Source: Streptomyces cyaneochromogenes (GTDB taxonomy: Bacteria; Actinomycetota; Actinomycetes; Streptomycetales; Streptomycetaceae). Taken from it: a stretch of DNA of 64,000 bases. Shown in pieces: positions 24,752-33,652 of this stretch (its first letter is position 1; each line of letters starts with the position of its first letter). The notes under the pieces were generated by a model. That model had not been told where the DNA came from, ran no database searches, and was given only the letters and a program-made list of their open reading frames with translations. The stretch is from positions 8,866,001 through 8,930,000 of the forward strand of contig NZ_CP034539.1 in assembly GCF_003963535.1 (NCBI RefSeq), given 5' to 3'. The position numbers and the translations under genes were made by a program.

Positions 24752-25717
24752 TCAGAGTGCTGTGAGGTGCCCCGGCTCCGGTTGCCGGGGCACCAACGCA
24801 GGCTCCGGCTTCGCCGATTCCGGCTCCAGGGCCAGTACGGCGGCCACGGGGTGCTCGTCGACCGACACGGGGTCCACGTGCTCCTCGTCCGAGGCGGGCT
24901 CCGGTGCCGCCCGGCTGAGCAGCACCACGCCCCAGGACGCCAGCCCCGCGCCGGCCAGCGCCAGCAGGATGCCGGCCGCGCCGCCCTGCAACCGCTCGCC
25001 GAGCAGGACGAGCCCGATCACCGCGGCGGCCATCGGGTTCGCCAGCGTCACCATCGCGAGCGGGGCGCCCAGACCACCCCGGTAGGCGGTCTGTGACAGC
25101 AGCAGTCCGCTCGCCGCGAGGGCCGCGATGAGCAGTGCCACCCCGGACACCTGAAGGCTGAGCAGCGGGGCGGAGTGGTCCGTCAAGGCCACCGTCACGG
25201 TCTGCGTGAGTGCCGAGGCGACCCCGGAGGCGAAGCCGGATGCCGCCGCGTGCCGCAGCCCCGGACGGGCGCCCGGGCGCGACAGCATGCCGATCAGTGC
25301 CACGGTCGCCGCAGCGACCGCCAGCGCCTCGGACGTGCTCAGCACCTCGTCGGGCGCGTGCCCGGACGCCGTGACGAGGATCGCGGCCAGGCCGGCCAGC
25401 GTCAGCGCCGTACCGCGCCACTCCACCGCGCTGACCCGTCGGCCCGCGATGCGCGCACCCAGCGGCACCGCGGCCACCAGGGTCAGCGCACCGAGCGGCT
25501 GCACCACGGTCAGCGGACCGTACTTCAGGGCCACCACGTGCAGCAGTGCGCCGGAGCCGTTGAGCAGGACCGCTCCCCACCAGGCGCCGGAGCCCAGCAG
25601 CCGGAGCAGACCCGAACCCTGGGCGCGGGAGGCCAGCCGCTCCTGGGCGACGGCCGCGGCGGCGTAGGCGACGGCGGAGAACAGGGACAGGACGATGGCG
25701 AAGAGGGTGGCGTTCAT
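24752..25717 (-). CDS. DMT/EamA-type membrane transporter
   Basis: 321 aa from the ATG at 25717, overlapping the PAP2 stop by ATGA. About nine to ten alanine/leucine-rich helices form two repeated halves, as in drug/metabolite transporters (GPLTVVQPLGALTLVAAVPL, LANPMAAAVIGLVLLGERL). The C-terminal tail (~285-321) is polar and rich in Glu/Pro. The substrate is unknown. Confidence 0.8.
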   Translation of the reverse strand: MNATLFAIVLSLFSAVAYAAAAVAQERLASRAQGSGLLRLLGSGAWWGAVLLNGSGALLHVVALKYGPLTVVQPLGALTLVAAVPLGARIAGRRVSAVEWRGTALTLAGLAAILVTASGHAPDEVLSTSEALAVAAATVALIGMLSRPGARPGLRHAAASGFASGVASALTQTVTVALTDHSAPLLSLQVSGVALLIAALAASGLLLSQTAYRGGLGAPLAMVTLANPMAAAVIGLVLLGERLQGGAAGILLALAGAGLASWGVVLLSRAAPEPASDEEHVDPVSVDEHPVAAVLALEPESAKPEPALVPRQPEPGHLTAL

Positions 25718-26565
25718 CGGCCCGCTCCCGCTCCCACGAGGGCGCTCTCCTCGTCCCGGGCCGCCGGCACCAGCTTCCCGGCACCGCGTCCGGCGGTCGT
25801 CGCCGTGCGCCGCGGCGAGCGAAGCGAGATGGGGGTCCCCCCGGACGAAGTCTGGGGGCGGATCACCGCGAGGGCGAGGCCGAGCACGGCCGTCGCCACG
25901 ATCGCGTCGAGCCAGTAGTGGTTGGCGGTGCCGACTATGACCAGCAGCGTCAGCAGCGGGTGCAGCAGCCACAGCCACCGCCAGCGCGACCGGGTCGCCA
26001 CGATCAGGCCGATCGCCATCATCAGGGCCCAGCCGAAGTGCAGCGACGGCATCGCCGCGAACTGGTTCGACAGGTGGTCGGTCTCGGGCGAGCCGTACAC
26101 CGAGGGGCCGTACACCTGGCCGGTGTCGATCAGGCCGGCCGCGGCCAGCATGCGCGGCGGGGCCAGCGGGAAGGCGAGGTGTATCACCAGGGCGGCGGCG
26201 GTGAGCGCGGCGATGACGCGGCGGGCCCAGACGTAGTGGGCGGGGCGCCGCAGGTACAGCCAGACCAGGAAGGCGGCCGTGGCCGGGAAGTGGACGGTGG
26301 CGTAGTAGGTGTTGGCGATGTGTATGAGCGTGTCGCCGTGCAGCAGCAGGGTCTGCACCGAGCCTTCGCCGGGCAGATGGGCGGCTCGCTCGAAGTTCCA
26401 CACGCCGTCGGCGTTGCGGAAGGCCTCGCCGGTGTGGCCCGTGGCCAGCTGCCGGCCGAGCTTGTAGACGAGGAAGAGCCCTGCGACGAGCAGGAGCTCA
26501 CGGACCAGCGGAGGCCGCGCTATCGCGTCGGTCTCCGCTTCTGCAGGCTCGGTGCGGCCATTCAT
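25714..26565 (-). CDS. PAP2 family membrane phosphatase / inositol phosphotransferase-like
   Basis: 283 aa from the ATG at 26565. Several membrane helices are visible, with PAP2-like catalytic patterns AMPSLHFGWAL (C2) and NHYWLDAIVATAV (C3) in the C-terminal half. The pattern is closer to the PAP2_3 (Aur1/inositolphosphotransferase) branch. Translationally coupled to the downstream DMT transporter and divergent from a TetR gene, its probable regulator. A lipid head-group phosphatase role is inferred. Confidence 0.8.
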   Translation of the reverse strand: MNGRTEPAEAETDAIARPPLVRELLLVAGLFLVYKLGRQLATGHTGEAFRNADGVWNFERAAHLPGEGSVQTLLLHGDTLIHIANTYYATVHFPATAAFLVWLYLRRPAHYVWARRVIAALTAAALVIHLAFPLAPPRMLAAAGLIDTGQVYGPSVYGSPETDHLSNQFAAMPSLHFGWALMMAIGLIVATRSRWRWLWLLHPLLTLLVIVGTANHYWLDAIVATAVLGLALAVIRPQTSSGGTPISLRSPRRTATTAGRGAGKLVPAARDEESALVGAGAGR

Positions 26566-26653
26566 CCCCCGGCCCTTTCGCTGAACGGTGGGTGGTGCTG
26601 GGTGGTGCTGGGTGAGTTCGTCGGAGTGCTGACTGCGCGGGCTCGCCGAACTC

Positions 26654-26737
26654 ATCGATACGTCGGCGTACCGAAACGCCCCTGTACCGATACGACACTG
26701 TACCGATACGCTGGCGTTCCGGTACAGTGGCGTATCG
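26654..26737. promoter_or_regulatory. TetR operator array in the PAP2/TetR divergent gap
   Basis: The core CTGTACCGATACG occurs twice, 16 bp apart (26682-26694, 26698-26710), with a weaker TACCGAAACG copy at 26669-26678 and CGATACG at 26656-26662. The inverted copies CGGTACAG (26720-26727) and CGTATCG (26731-26737) make a palindromic arrangement with the second direct copy. It is the obvious binding zone for the divergent TetR protein. Confidence 0.65.
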
Positions 26738-26812
26738 ATAGACGTACGACACACTGGAAACGCGGCCCCCTTCACACCGCGGGGCGTCGCACCCGAGCGA
26801 GGAGACGAGCCG

Positions 26813-27427
26813 ATGACGTCGCAGGCCGCGGACGGACCGGAGACGGTCACCGCCACGCGCCGCTCCAAGATCACGCCCGAGCGTGAGCAGGAGTTCTTCG
26901 ACGCCGTGCTCGAACAGATCCGCGCGTGCGGCTACGACTCCGTCACCATGGAGGGCGTCGCCGCCAGCACGCGCTGCAGCAAGTCCACGCTCTACCGGCA
27001 GTGGAAGACCAAGCCGCAGTTCGTGGCGGCCGCCCTGCGCGCGAGCCGGCGGACCCGGTTCGAGGGCATCGACACCGGCAGCCTGGCGGAGGACCTGAAG
27101 GAGGCCGCCCGGGCCGCGGGGGCGTGGTCGGGCAAGGACACCCGGTTGTTCCAGGCGCTCGGCCATGCCGTCATGCAGGATCCGGAGCTCCAGCGGGCCC
27201 TGCGCGAGGCGCTCATCGACCCCGAGCTCGACGCGCTCAAGGAGATCCTGCGGCGCGGGGTCGACCGGGGGGAGGTGGCCGCCGACCATCCGGCGCTCGA
27301 GTACATCCCGGCGCAGATCTTCGGCGTGCTGCGGGCCCGCCCCGTCCTGGAGGGCGAGGACGCCGACCCCGACTACATCGTCCGGTTCGTGGAGGCCGCC
27401 GTGCTTCCGACACTGGGCCTGACCTGA
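26813..27427 (+). CDS. TetR/AcrR family regulator
   Basis: 204 aa. N-terminal HTH: FFDAVLEQIRACGYDSVTME, GVAASTRCSKSTLYRQWKTK. The C-terminal half is a TetR ligand domain (FQALGHAVMQDPELQRALRE, VLPTLGL). It is divergent from the PAP2/DMT operon, with a repeated palindromic site between them, so it is a likely repressor of that operon and of itself. The ligand is unknown; membrane-active compounds are a common choice for such pairs. Confidence 0.87.
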   Translation: MTSQAADGPETVTATRRSKITPEREQEFFDAVLEQIRACGYDSVTMEGVAASTRCSKSTLYRQWKTKPQFVAAALRASRRTRFEGIDTGSLAEDLKEAARAAGAWSGKDTRLFQALGHAVMQDPELQRALREALIDPELDALKEILRRGVDRGEVAADHPALEYIPAQIFGVLRARPVLEGEDADPDYIVRFVEAAVLPTLGLT

Positions 27428-27509
27428 GACTCAGGCCGCCGTCCACGGGATGACTGGACGGTGACCTGTTCCGCGCCGCACCGTGGGGACGGGGGCGGCG
27501 CGCACCCCC

Positions 27510-27556
27510 CGGCCGGGTGGGGTTCCTCTTGAGCGGAGGGGCGCCCCACCCGGCCG
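27510..27556. terminator. Bidirectional hairpin terminator
   Basis: CGGCCGGGTGGGG (27510-27522) and CCCCACCCGGCCG (27544-27556) form a perfect 13-bp stem around a 21-base loop, between the convergent TetR and DUF2510 genes. There is no T-run, as is usual for Streptomyces hairpin terminators. Confidence 0.75.
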
Positions 27557-27590
27557 CATCATGTCCGGGGCGAACGAGCGCAGGAGCGGC

Positions 27591-28799
27591 TCAGACGTCC
27601 TGGCCGGTTCCGCCGCCCGTGGACACCTTGATGCCCTTGGCGATCTCGTCGAGGATCGACTGCTTCTCGGTGGTGTCGACGCCGAGGCGGACCAGGACCA
27701 TCTGCTGCTCGCTGACGGGCGAGGGGAAGGCGAGCGACTCGACATAACCGTCGGTGCCCTTGCTGGTGACCGCCTTCCAGCGGACCAGGTAGCCCTTCTG
27801 CCCGGCCACGGTCACCGCCTTGGAGGCCAGCACCTCGTGCGAGGTGATCTCCCCGTACCCCTTGCCGTAGGACTCCTCGGCGTTCGCCTCGATGTCCGCC
27901 TTCGCGATCTCCTCGGCCGTGTCGCCCTTGGCGCCGAGCGCGAGCGCCGGGGCCGAGTAGGCGCCGCCCTTCTGGCAGGTCTGGGAGGTCTCGGCGGGGC
28001 ACTTGTACGTCTCGTCCGACGCCACGTGCGCGCCCCAGTTGACCTGCTGGCCGTACCAGCCGTCCGGGATCGGCAGGCTGATACCGCTCACCGGGTCGGT
28101 CACCGAACCGCTGTCCACCTTCGGTGCCTCGGACTGGTCGGGGGAGGGCGACTGCCCGCCGGAACCCCCGTTGCCGCCGCCATCGCCGCCACCGGGCCCG
28201 CCTGGGCCGCCCTGTCCACCGGGCCCGCCCGGGCCCTGCTGGGAGGTGGCGCTGCCGCCGCCCGAGCCGCTGTCGGCGGTCAGCGCGTACACACCGACCC
28301 CGATGCTCGCGAGTACGACCGCGGCCACGCCCACCGCTATCCCCGTGCGCAGCCCGCGCCGCCCACCCGACTGCGGTTCGCCGGGATACCCCGGGTGCAC
28401 CGGATACGGGAGCTGAGCCCCGTAAGCCAGAGGCTGCCCCGGGTACGCCGGATGCGCCGTGCCCGCCGCCGGCTGACCCGGGGGGGTCCCGCCGGCAGGC
28501 GGATACGCCGGAGGAGCCTCGCCGGTCGCCGGCTGTGCCGAAGGATCCGCGTCGGCCGCCGGCTGCCCTGAGGGAGCCCCGTCGGACGGCGGCTGCCCTG
28601 ACGGAGCCCCGTCGGTCGGCGGCGGCCCCGACTGCGCCGCGTCCGCCGCCGGCTCTCCCGGAGGCGCCCATGAGGCGGCCGACCCCGCGGGTCGGACCTG
28701 GTCCGTCCATGCCTTGCCGTCCCACCAGCGCTCGGTGGGCGGACCGTCACTTTTCCGGCCGGGGTCGGGGTACCAGCCGGGAGGAGTCACCTGCGTCAT
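27591..28799 (-). CDS. DUF2510 membrane-anchored protein with low-complexity linker
   Basis: 402 aa. The first ~40 residues are the DUF2510 motif (PPGWYPDPG ... ERWWDGKAWTDQVRP). Residues ~45-160 are proline-rich repeats of the GQPPSDGAPS type. One membrane helix follows (GIAVGVAAVVLASIGVGVY, ~178-196), then a Gly/Pro linker and a folded C-terminal domain of ~180 residues with a Cys pair that looks extracellular. Function unknown; streptomycetes have many DUF2510 proteins of this layout. Repetitive DNA in the linker may vary between strains. Confidence 0.82.
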   Translation of the reverse strand: MTQVTPPGWYPDPGRKSDGPPTERWWDGKAWTDQVRPAGSAASWAPPGEPAADAAQSGPPPTDGAPSGQPPSDGAPSGQPAADADPSAQPATGEAPPAYPPAGGTPPGQPAAGTAHPAYPGQPLAYGAQLPYPVHPGYPGEPQSGGRRGLRTGIAVGVAAVVLASIGVGVYALTADSGSGGGSATSQQGPGGPGGQGGPGGPGGGDGGGNGGSGGQSPSPDQSEAPKVDSGSVTDPVSGISLPIPDGWYGQQVNWGAHVASDETYKCPAETSQTCQKGGAYSAPALALGAKGDTAEEIAKADIEANAEESYGKGYGEITSHEVLASKAVTVAGQKGYLVRWKAVTSKGTDGYVESLAFPSPVSEQQMVLVRLGVDTTEKQSILDEIAKGIKVSTGGGTGQDV

Positions 28800-28802
28800 G
28801 GG

Positions 28803-29217
28803 TCCACCGTATGAGGCGTCGGTGAAAGGGGGATGAGAGGACCCGGCCCCGACACATCCGGACCTCGGTCCGCGTCACTCCAGGACGAGCCGTACGGCCG
28901 CTCCGGAACCGGTGGCGGCAGCCGCAGACCGGCCCGCCCCGGTGTGATCGAACCGAGCACGCACGCGTGCCGGGCGCCGGTGGCCGCCGGGTCGGTGCCG
29001 GGCAGCCCGTGCGCGGGCAGGAACCCCAGCACGGCGAAGGCGTACGCCTCCTTGGCCGCCACGGGCAGTCCGAGCTCGTCGGAGGTGCGCAGCGCCACCC
29101 CGGGCAGCAGCTGCCCGAGCATCCTCATCAGTACGGGGTTGCGCGTCCCGCCCCCCGAGGCGATCACCTCGCTCGCGCCCACCTCGCGCACCGCGTCTGC
29201 GACCGTCCTCCTGACGA
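28803..29217 (-). pseudogene. Relic of anhydro-N-acetylmuramic acid kinase (AnmK), C-terminus only
   Basis: The minus strand reads FVRRTVADAVREVGASEVIA, SGGGTRNPVLMRMLGQLLPG, AAKEAYAFAVLGFLPAHGLP and ATGARHACVLGSITPG, the conserved end of AnmK, which recycles cell-wall anhydro-MurNAc. The first ~260 residues are gone; the sequence is fused to a transporter relic near 29217. The tail then loses its usual end, and another frame gives a more natural finish (AAVRLVLE), so a late frameshift is likely too. Confidence 0.75.
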
Positions 29218-29845
29218 AGGTTGAGCAGCGGCAGCGCGAGGACCACCACGAGCACGGCCCGCGTCAGCATCACCGGGCGCCGCCCGAACCGGTCGCTGAG
29301 CCACCCCGCCGGCACGATCGTCACCGCGAACCCGAGGTTGGCCGGCACCGTGGCGGTCAGCGCCTCCTGGAAGGTCGCGTCCAGCGTGGCCTGCAGATAC
29401 GACGGCAGCACGACCAGGAAGGTGTACCCGGCCGCCGCCCACCCCATGATCCGCCCGGCGCCCAGCGCGATCGCGCCGGCGACCTCACGCACCGGCGGCT
29501 GCTCGGCCTCCCCCTCCTCCCGGAACGCGGGCGTCTCGTCCAGCCTCAGCCGCAGCCACAAGGCGCCCAGCCCGAGCGGCAGCGTCAGCAGGAACGGCAA
29601 CCGCCGTCCCCAGTCGCCCGGTTGATCCTCCGTCAGCACGGTGGCCGGCAGCGCCGCCGCGCCCGCACCGCCCAGCAGCCCCAGCGCCGCGGTGAACGAC
29701 TGCCACGAGCCGTACAGCCCGCGCCGCCCGGGTGGCGCGAACTCGGTCAGCACCGACACCGCGCCGCCGAACTCCCCGCCCGCGGACAGCCCTTGAAGCG
29801 ACCTCAGGAACGTCAGCAGCCAGGGCGTCGTGGCAGGACCTGCCT
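29218..29845 (-). pseudogene. Relic of an MHS-type MFS transporter
   Basis: The minus-strand frame reads TFLRSLQGLSAGGEFGGAVS, VLTEFAPPGRRGLYGSWQ, LPSYLQATLDATFQEALT and GWLSDRFGRRPVMLTRAVLV, i.e. the middle third of an MHS transporter. The first ~110 residues are missing and the frame breaks at LPLLNL, where AnmK sequence begins. It is a different gene from the IS-split transporter at 20-22 kb. Between 29846 and 30113 I see nothing beyond the promoter region of the next gene. Confidence 0.78.
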
Positions 29846-30113
29846 GAGGAACGACACCGCGCCAGCGGTCGAGCGTCCGTGAACCTCAACCCACCGGGTT
29901 GGAATCCGACCGCATCGGCGGGCTAGGTGCCATTCGCGGCCTGTTGACGGTGCCGATGTCCACAAAGCGCTGGTCGCGGGCCCTCTGCGTCGCCCGGCCG
30001 CACCCGCTTTCACCCATCACGGCAACAGCTGCCCGGACCGGCCTCCACTTGGGCAACCGGACGGCTACGCTCGAGGTCTGTACGTCGTTCGGGCGACTTG
30101 GGGAGGTAGCGGG

Positions 30114-32790
30114 ATGACGGAGGTACGGCCCACACAGGCCGCCTCGGCTTCCCTGTGGGAGCGCGACGAGGAACTCGCGGCAGTGGAGCGGGCCCTCGAC
30201 ACCCTGTGCGCCGACAAGTCCTCCTCGGGCAGCCTCCTGGTGCTGCGCGGCGAGGCGGGAATCGGCAAGACGGCGCTGCTGGCCGAGACACGCCGCATCG
30301 CGGAGGCCCGGGGCTGCATGGTGTGGTCCGCGCGCGGCAGCGAGACCCTGAGTTCCGTCCCCTTCAACGTGGTACGGCAGTTACTGCAGCCGGCGCTGCT
30401 GTCGCTGATGCCGGAAGAGGCGCGCGAGTACCTCGGGGACTGGTACGACATCGCCGGACCCGCCCTGGGCATAACGGACCCCGGCGAGCGCCAGGCCGAC
30501 CCGCAGGGCGTGTGCGACGGCCTGGTGGCGGTGGTACGCCGACTCGCCCGGCGCGACTGGCCGCTGGTGCTGCTGATCGACGACGCCCACTGGGCCGACC
30601 AGGAGACCCTGCGCTGGCTCGCCGCGTTCACCGAACGCCTCGGCGAACAGAGCGTCATGGTCATGGTGGCCCGCCGCCCCCGGCGAGGTCAGCGGCGACA
30701 GCGCCCGCCACCTCGACTCGGTCGCCGCCGCGGGCTCCTCCGTGGCCAACCTGAGCGCCCTCACCCCGGACGCCACCGCCGGCCTCACCCGCGCCACGCT
30801 GGGCGCGCACGCCGACGCCCCGTTCTGCCGCGAGGTGTGGGCCGTCACCGGCGGCAACCCCTACGAGACCGTCGAACTCCTAGCCAAGGTGCAGGACAGC
30901 GAGTTCGAGCCGACCGAGTCCGCGGCCGGTGAACTGCGCGCGCTGAACCGCTCCGCGCGCGGCGGCGGACTCGTCGCCCGCCTGGAGACGCTCGGCATCG
31001 ACGCCACCCGGTTCGCCTGGGCGGCCGCCATCCTCGGCACCGGCATCTCGGTCGACCTGGTGGCCGAACTCGCCACCATGAGCATCGACGACGCCGTGCG
31101 GTGCGCCGACCTCCTGCGCACCGCCCGTATCCTCACCGAGCCCGACCCGGCCGCTGCCCAACCGGACGACGGTGAGCTGCAGTTCGTCCACCCGCTGATC
31201 GCCACCGCCGTCTACAACGCCATCCCCGACGCCCTGCGCACCGCCATGCACGGCATCGCCGCCCGCGTCGTCACCGACAACGGACGGGGAGCCGCGGTCG
31301 CCGCCCGCCACCTCCTCGAGGTCCACCCGGACAACGACGAGGAACTCGTCGAGCAGCTGCGCGAGGCGGCCAGCGAACACCTCGCCGTCGGTGCCCCCGA
31401 CGCGGCCCGCCGCTGTCTGGAGCGCGCCCTGCTGGAGCCGCCCCTGCCCGAGGTGCACGCGCGCGTGCTCCACGAACTCGGCTGCGCCACGCTCCTCACC
31501 GCGCCCGCCACCACCATCGACCACCTCCAGACCGCCCTCGCCATGCCCGGTCTCGACGGCGACGAACGCGTCGACGCCGTCTACCGCCTCTCCCAGGCGC
31601 TGCTCCACAACGACCAGCTGGAGGAGGCCGTCCGCACCGTCGAGGCGGAGGCCGCCAAGCACCAGGCCGGACCCGCCAAACTGCGGCTCCAGGCGGTGCA
31701 GTTCATGTGGGAGGGCATCTACGCAGGCGAGGCGACCTCGCCCGGACGCTCCGCACGCCTCGCCGATCTCGCCAGGACCTGCACCGGCCGCGACAACTCC
31801 GAGCGCGCCCTGCTCATCCTGCGCGGCTTCGACGCCATGGCCCGCGGCGAGAACGCCGAGGAGGTCGTCGAACTGTGCGACCGCGCCCTCGTCAACGGCC
31901 GCCTGGCACCCGGACTCGGCTGGACCGACCCGGAGTGGGGCATCGAGCTGCTGATGATGCTCGCCAACTCCTACGCCTTCAGCGACCGCCTCGACCGCGC
32001 CGAGGCCCTCTACAACGAGGCCCTGCGCGCCTACGAGTCCGCCGGCTGGAGCGGCGGTCACCTCGCCCTGGCCCATGCCTACGTCGGCGTCGGACACCGC
32101 AGGCGCGGCCGGCTCCGCGAGGCCGAGGCGTCCCTGCGCAAGTCGCTGGCGCTCGCCGAGCGCGTCGGCCGCCGGCTGCCCCTGCACTGGTCCGCGACCT
32201 GCAACCTCGTCGACACGCTGCTCGCCCGCGGCCATGTCGAGGAGGCCTGGGAGATCGCCGAGCAATACGGCTTCGCCCCGCCCTACCCGTCCACCATCGT
32301 CCTGCCGGACCCGCGCTCGGTCCGCGGCCGTCTGCTCCTCGCGGTCGGCCGCACCCAGGAGGGCATCAACGAACTGGAGGAGGCCGAGAAGGCGGCGGCC
32401 GTGCGCGGCCACCACAACCCGATCATGGTCCCCTGGGCCGTCGACCTGGCCCGCGCCCTCGCGAGCGAGGACCCGGCACGAGCCGCCCGGCTCGCCACCG
32501 ACGTCCGCCGCCACGCCGAGCGCTTCGGCACCGACACCGCCATCGGCGAGGCCCTGCGCTGCGCCGCCGCTCTGGAGACCGGCCAGCGCGCGGTCCGCCT
32601 CGCCGAACAGGCCGTCACCTATCTGGAGGCCTCGCCCTGCCAGTACGAGCACGCGGCCGCCCGGGTCGAGTACGGCCTCGCCGCCCGCTCGTCCGCGGAA
32701 CTCCGACGAGGGCTGACGCTGGCACGGTCGTGCGGTGCGGACGGGCTGGTGCTGGAGGCAGAGGCGGCGCTGGCCGCGGGAGTGGTGTGA
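30114..32790 (+). pseudogene. LAL-type AAA/TPR regulator-like gene with a single-base frameshift
   Basis: Frame 1 (30114 to ~30680) carries the ATPase start: Walker A RGEAGIGKTALL and Walker B LVLLIDDAHWADQETLRWLA. At 30677-30681 a run of five C residues shifts the frame. With four C residues the protein continues as VMVARRPGEVSGDSARHL into the downstream frame, giving 891 aa. The C-terminal ~550 residues are TPR-like helices (AEALYNEALRAYESAGW, LREAEASLRKSLALAERVGR). The usual C-terminal LuxR HTH of this family is absent. Both parts look under selection, so a sequencing error or very recent mutation is plausible. The start follows GGGGAGG. Confidence 0.75.
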
Positions 32791-32796
32791 GGGGGG

Positions 32797-33588
32797 TCAG
32801 AGGGCGAGCAGCTGGTCGGTGACAGCTGCCAGCCGCTTGCGCACCTCGGGGTCGTACGTCCCCTCGTGCGCCCGGGACGGGCTCGTGCCCTCGAAGTACA
32901 TGCCCGTGCCCAGGTCCTGGGTCGCCAGGGCCAGGACACCCGGGGCACCGTCGGCGACGGTGTTCCAGGGGGCGACCCCGCCCTCGCGCACCATCGCCGT
33001 GTCCATGAAGGTCGCCGGATGGAGCACGTTCACGGCGACACCCGTGTCCGTCAACTCCTCGGCGAGGGCGAAGGTGTGGGCGGCCAGGGCGAACTTCGCC
33101 CGTCGGTACGCCGCGAAGCCGTCGTATCCGCGTCGGAACTCGACGTCGTCGAAGTCGAGGAACTCCTGGCCGGCCGAGCCGACGTTGACGACCCGGGCGG
33201 GCGTGTTCGCCCGCAGCACCGGGAGCAGGGCACGGGTCAGCACCACCGGAGCCAAGTAGTTCACGGCGAGCCGCAGTTCGTGTCCGTCGGCGCTCAGCTC
33301 GCGCCCCGCGCCGGGCGGACCCGCTCCCACGCCCGCGTTGTTGATCAGCACGTCCAGATCGGGATGGGCGCCGGCGACATGCGCGCCCAGCTCGCGCACC
33401 TGCGTCAGCGAGGCCAGATCGGCGACGTACCCCTCGGCGTCACCCTCGGTCCGCAGCTCCTCGACCAGCTGTTCCGTACGGCCCGGATCGCGTCCGTGCG
33501 CGAGGACGACGTGCCCCGAACGAGCCAGCTCGAAGGCCACGTACCGGCCGAGACCGGAGGTGGCACCGGTGATGAGAATCGTGGACAT
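32797..33588 (-). CDS. SDR family oxidoreductase
   Basis: 263 aa from the ATG at 33588. Rossmann motif TGATSGLG near the N-terminus, NNAG at ~92-95 and the catalytic Y-x3-K in AAYRRAKFAL, preceded by a Ser in NVGSAGQEF. The extended loop after the active site resembles retinol dehydrogenase/WW-oxidoreductase-like SDRs. It is on the same strand as the pca operon, 64 bp downstream of pcaL, so it may be cotranscribed, but no role in the pathway is known. Confidence 0.85.
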   Translation of the reverse strand: MSTILITGATSGLGRYVAFELARSGHVVLAHGRDPGRTEQLVEELRTEGDAEGYVADLASLTQVRELGAHVAGAHPDLDVLINNAGVGAGPPGAGRELSADGHELRLAVNYLAPVVLTRALLPVLRANTPARVVNVGSAGQEFLDFDDVEFRRGYDGFAAYRRAKFALAAHTFALAEELTDTGVAVNVLHPATFMDTAMVREGGVAPWNTVADGAPGVLALATQDLGTGMYFEGTSPSRAHEGTYDPEVRKRLAAVTDQLLAL

Positions 33589-33652
33589 GCCTCCACCGTA
33601 GGCACGTGGTGGAGGCATGTGCGAGGTGCTGCTGAGGCTACGACCAGCAGGG

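Noticed and set aside
29824..29880. A short WQDLPEER-like stretch resembling IS5-type transposases on the plus strand
   Set aside because: Only about eight residues match by eye; too short to call a transposon relic.
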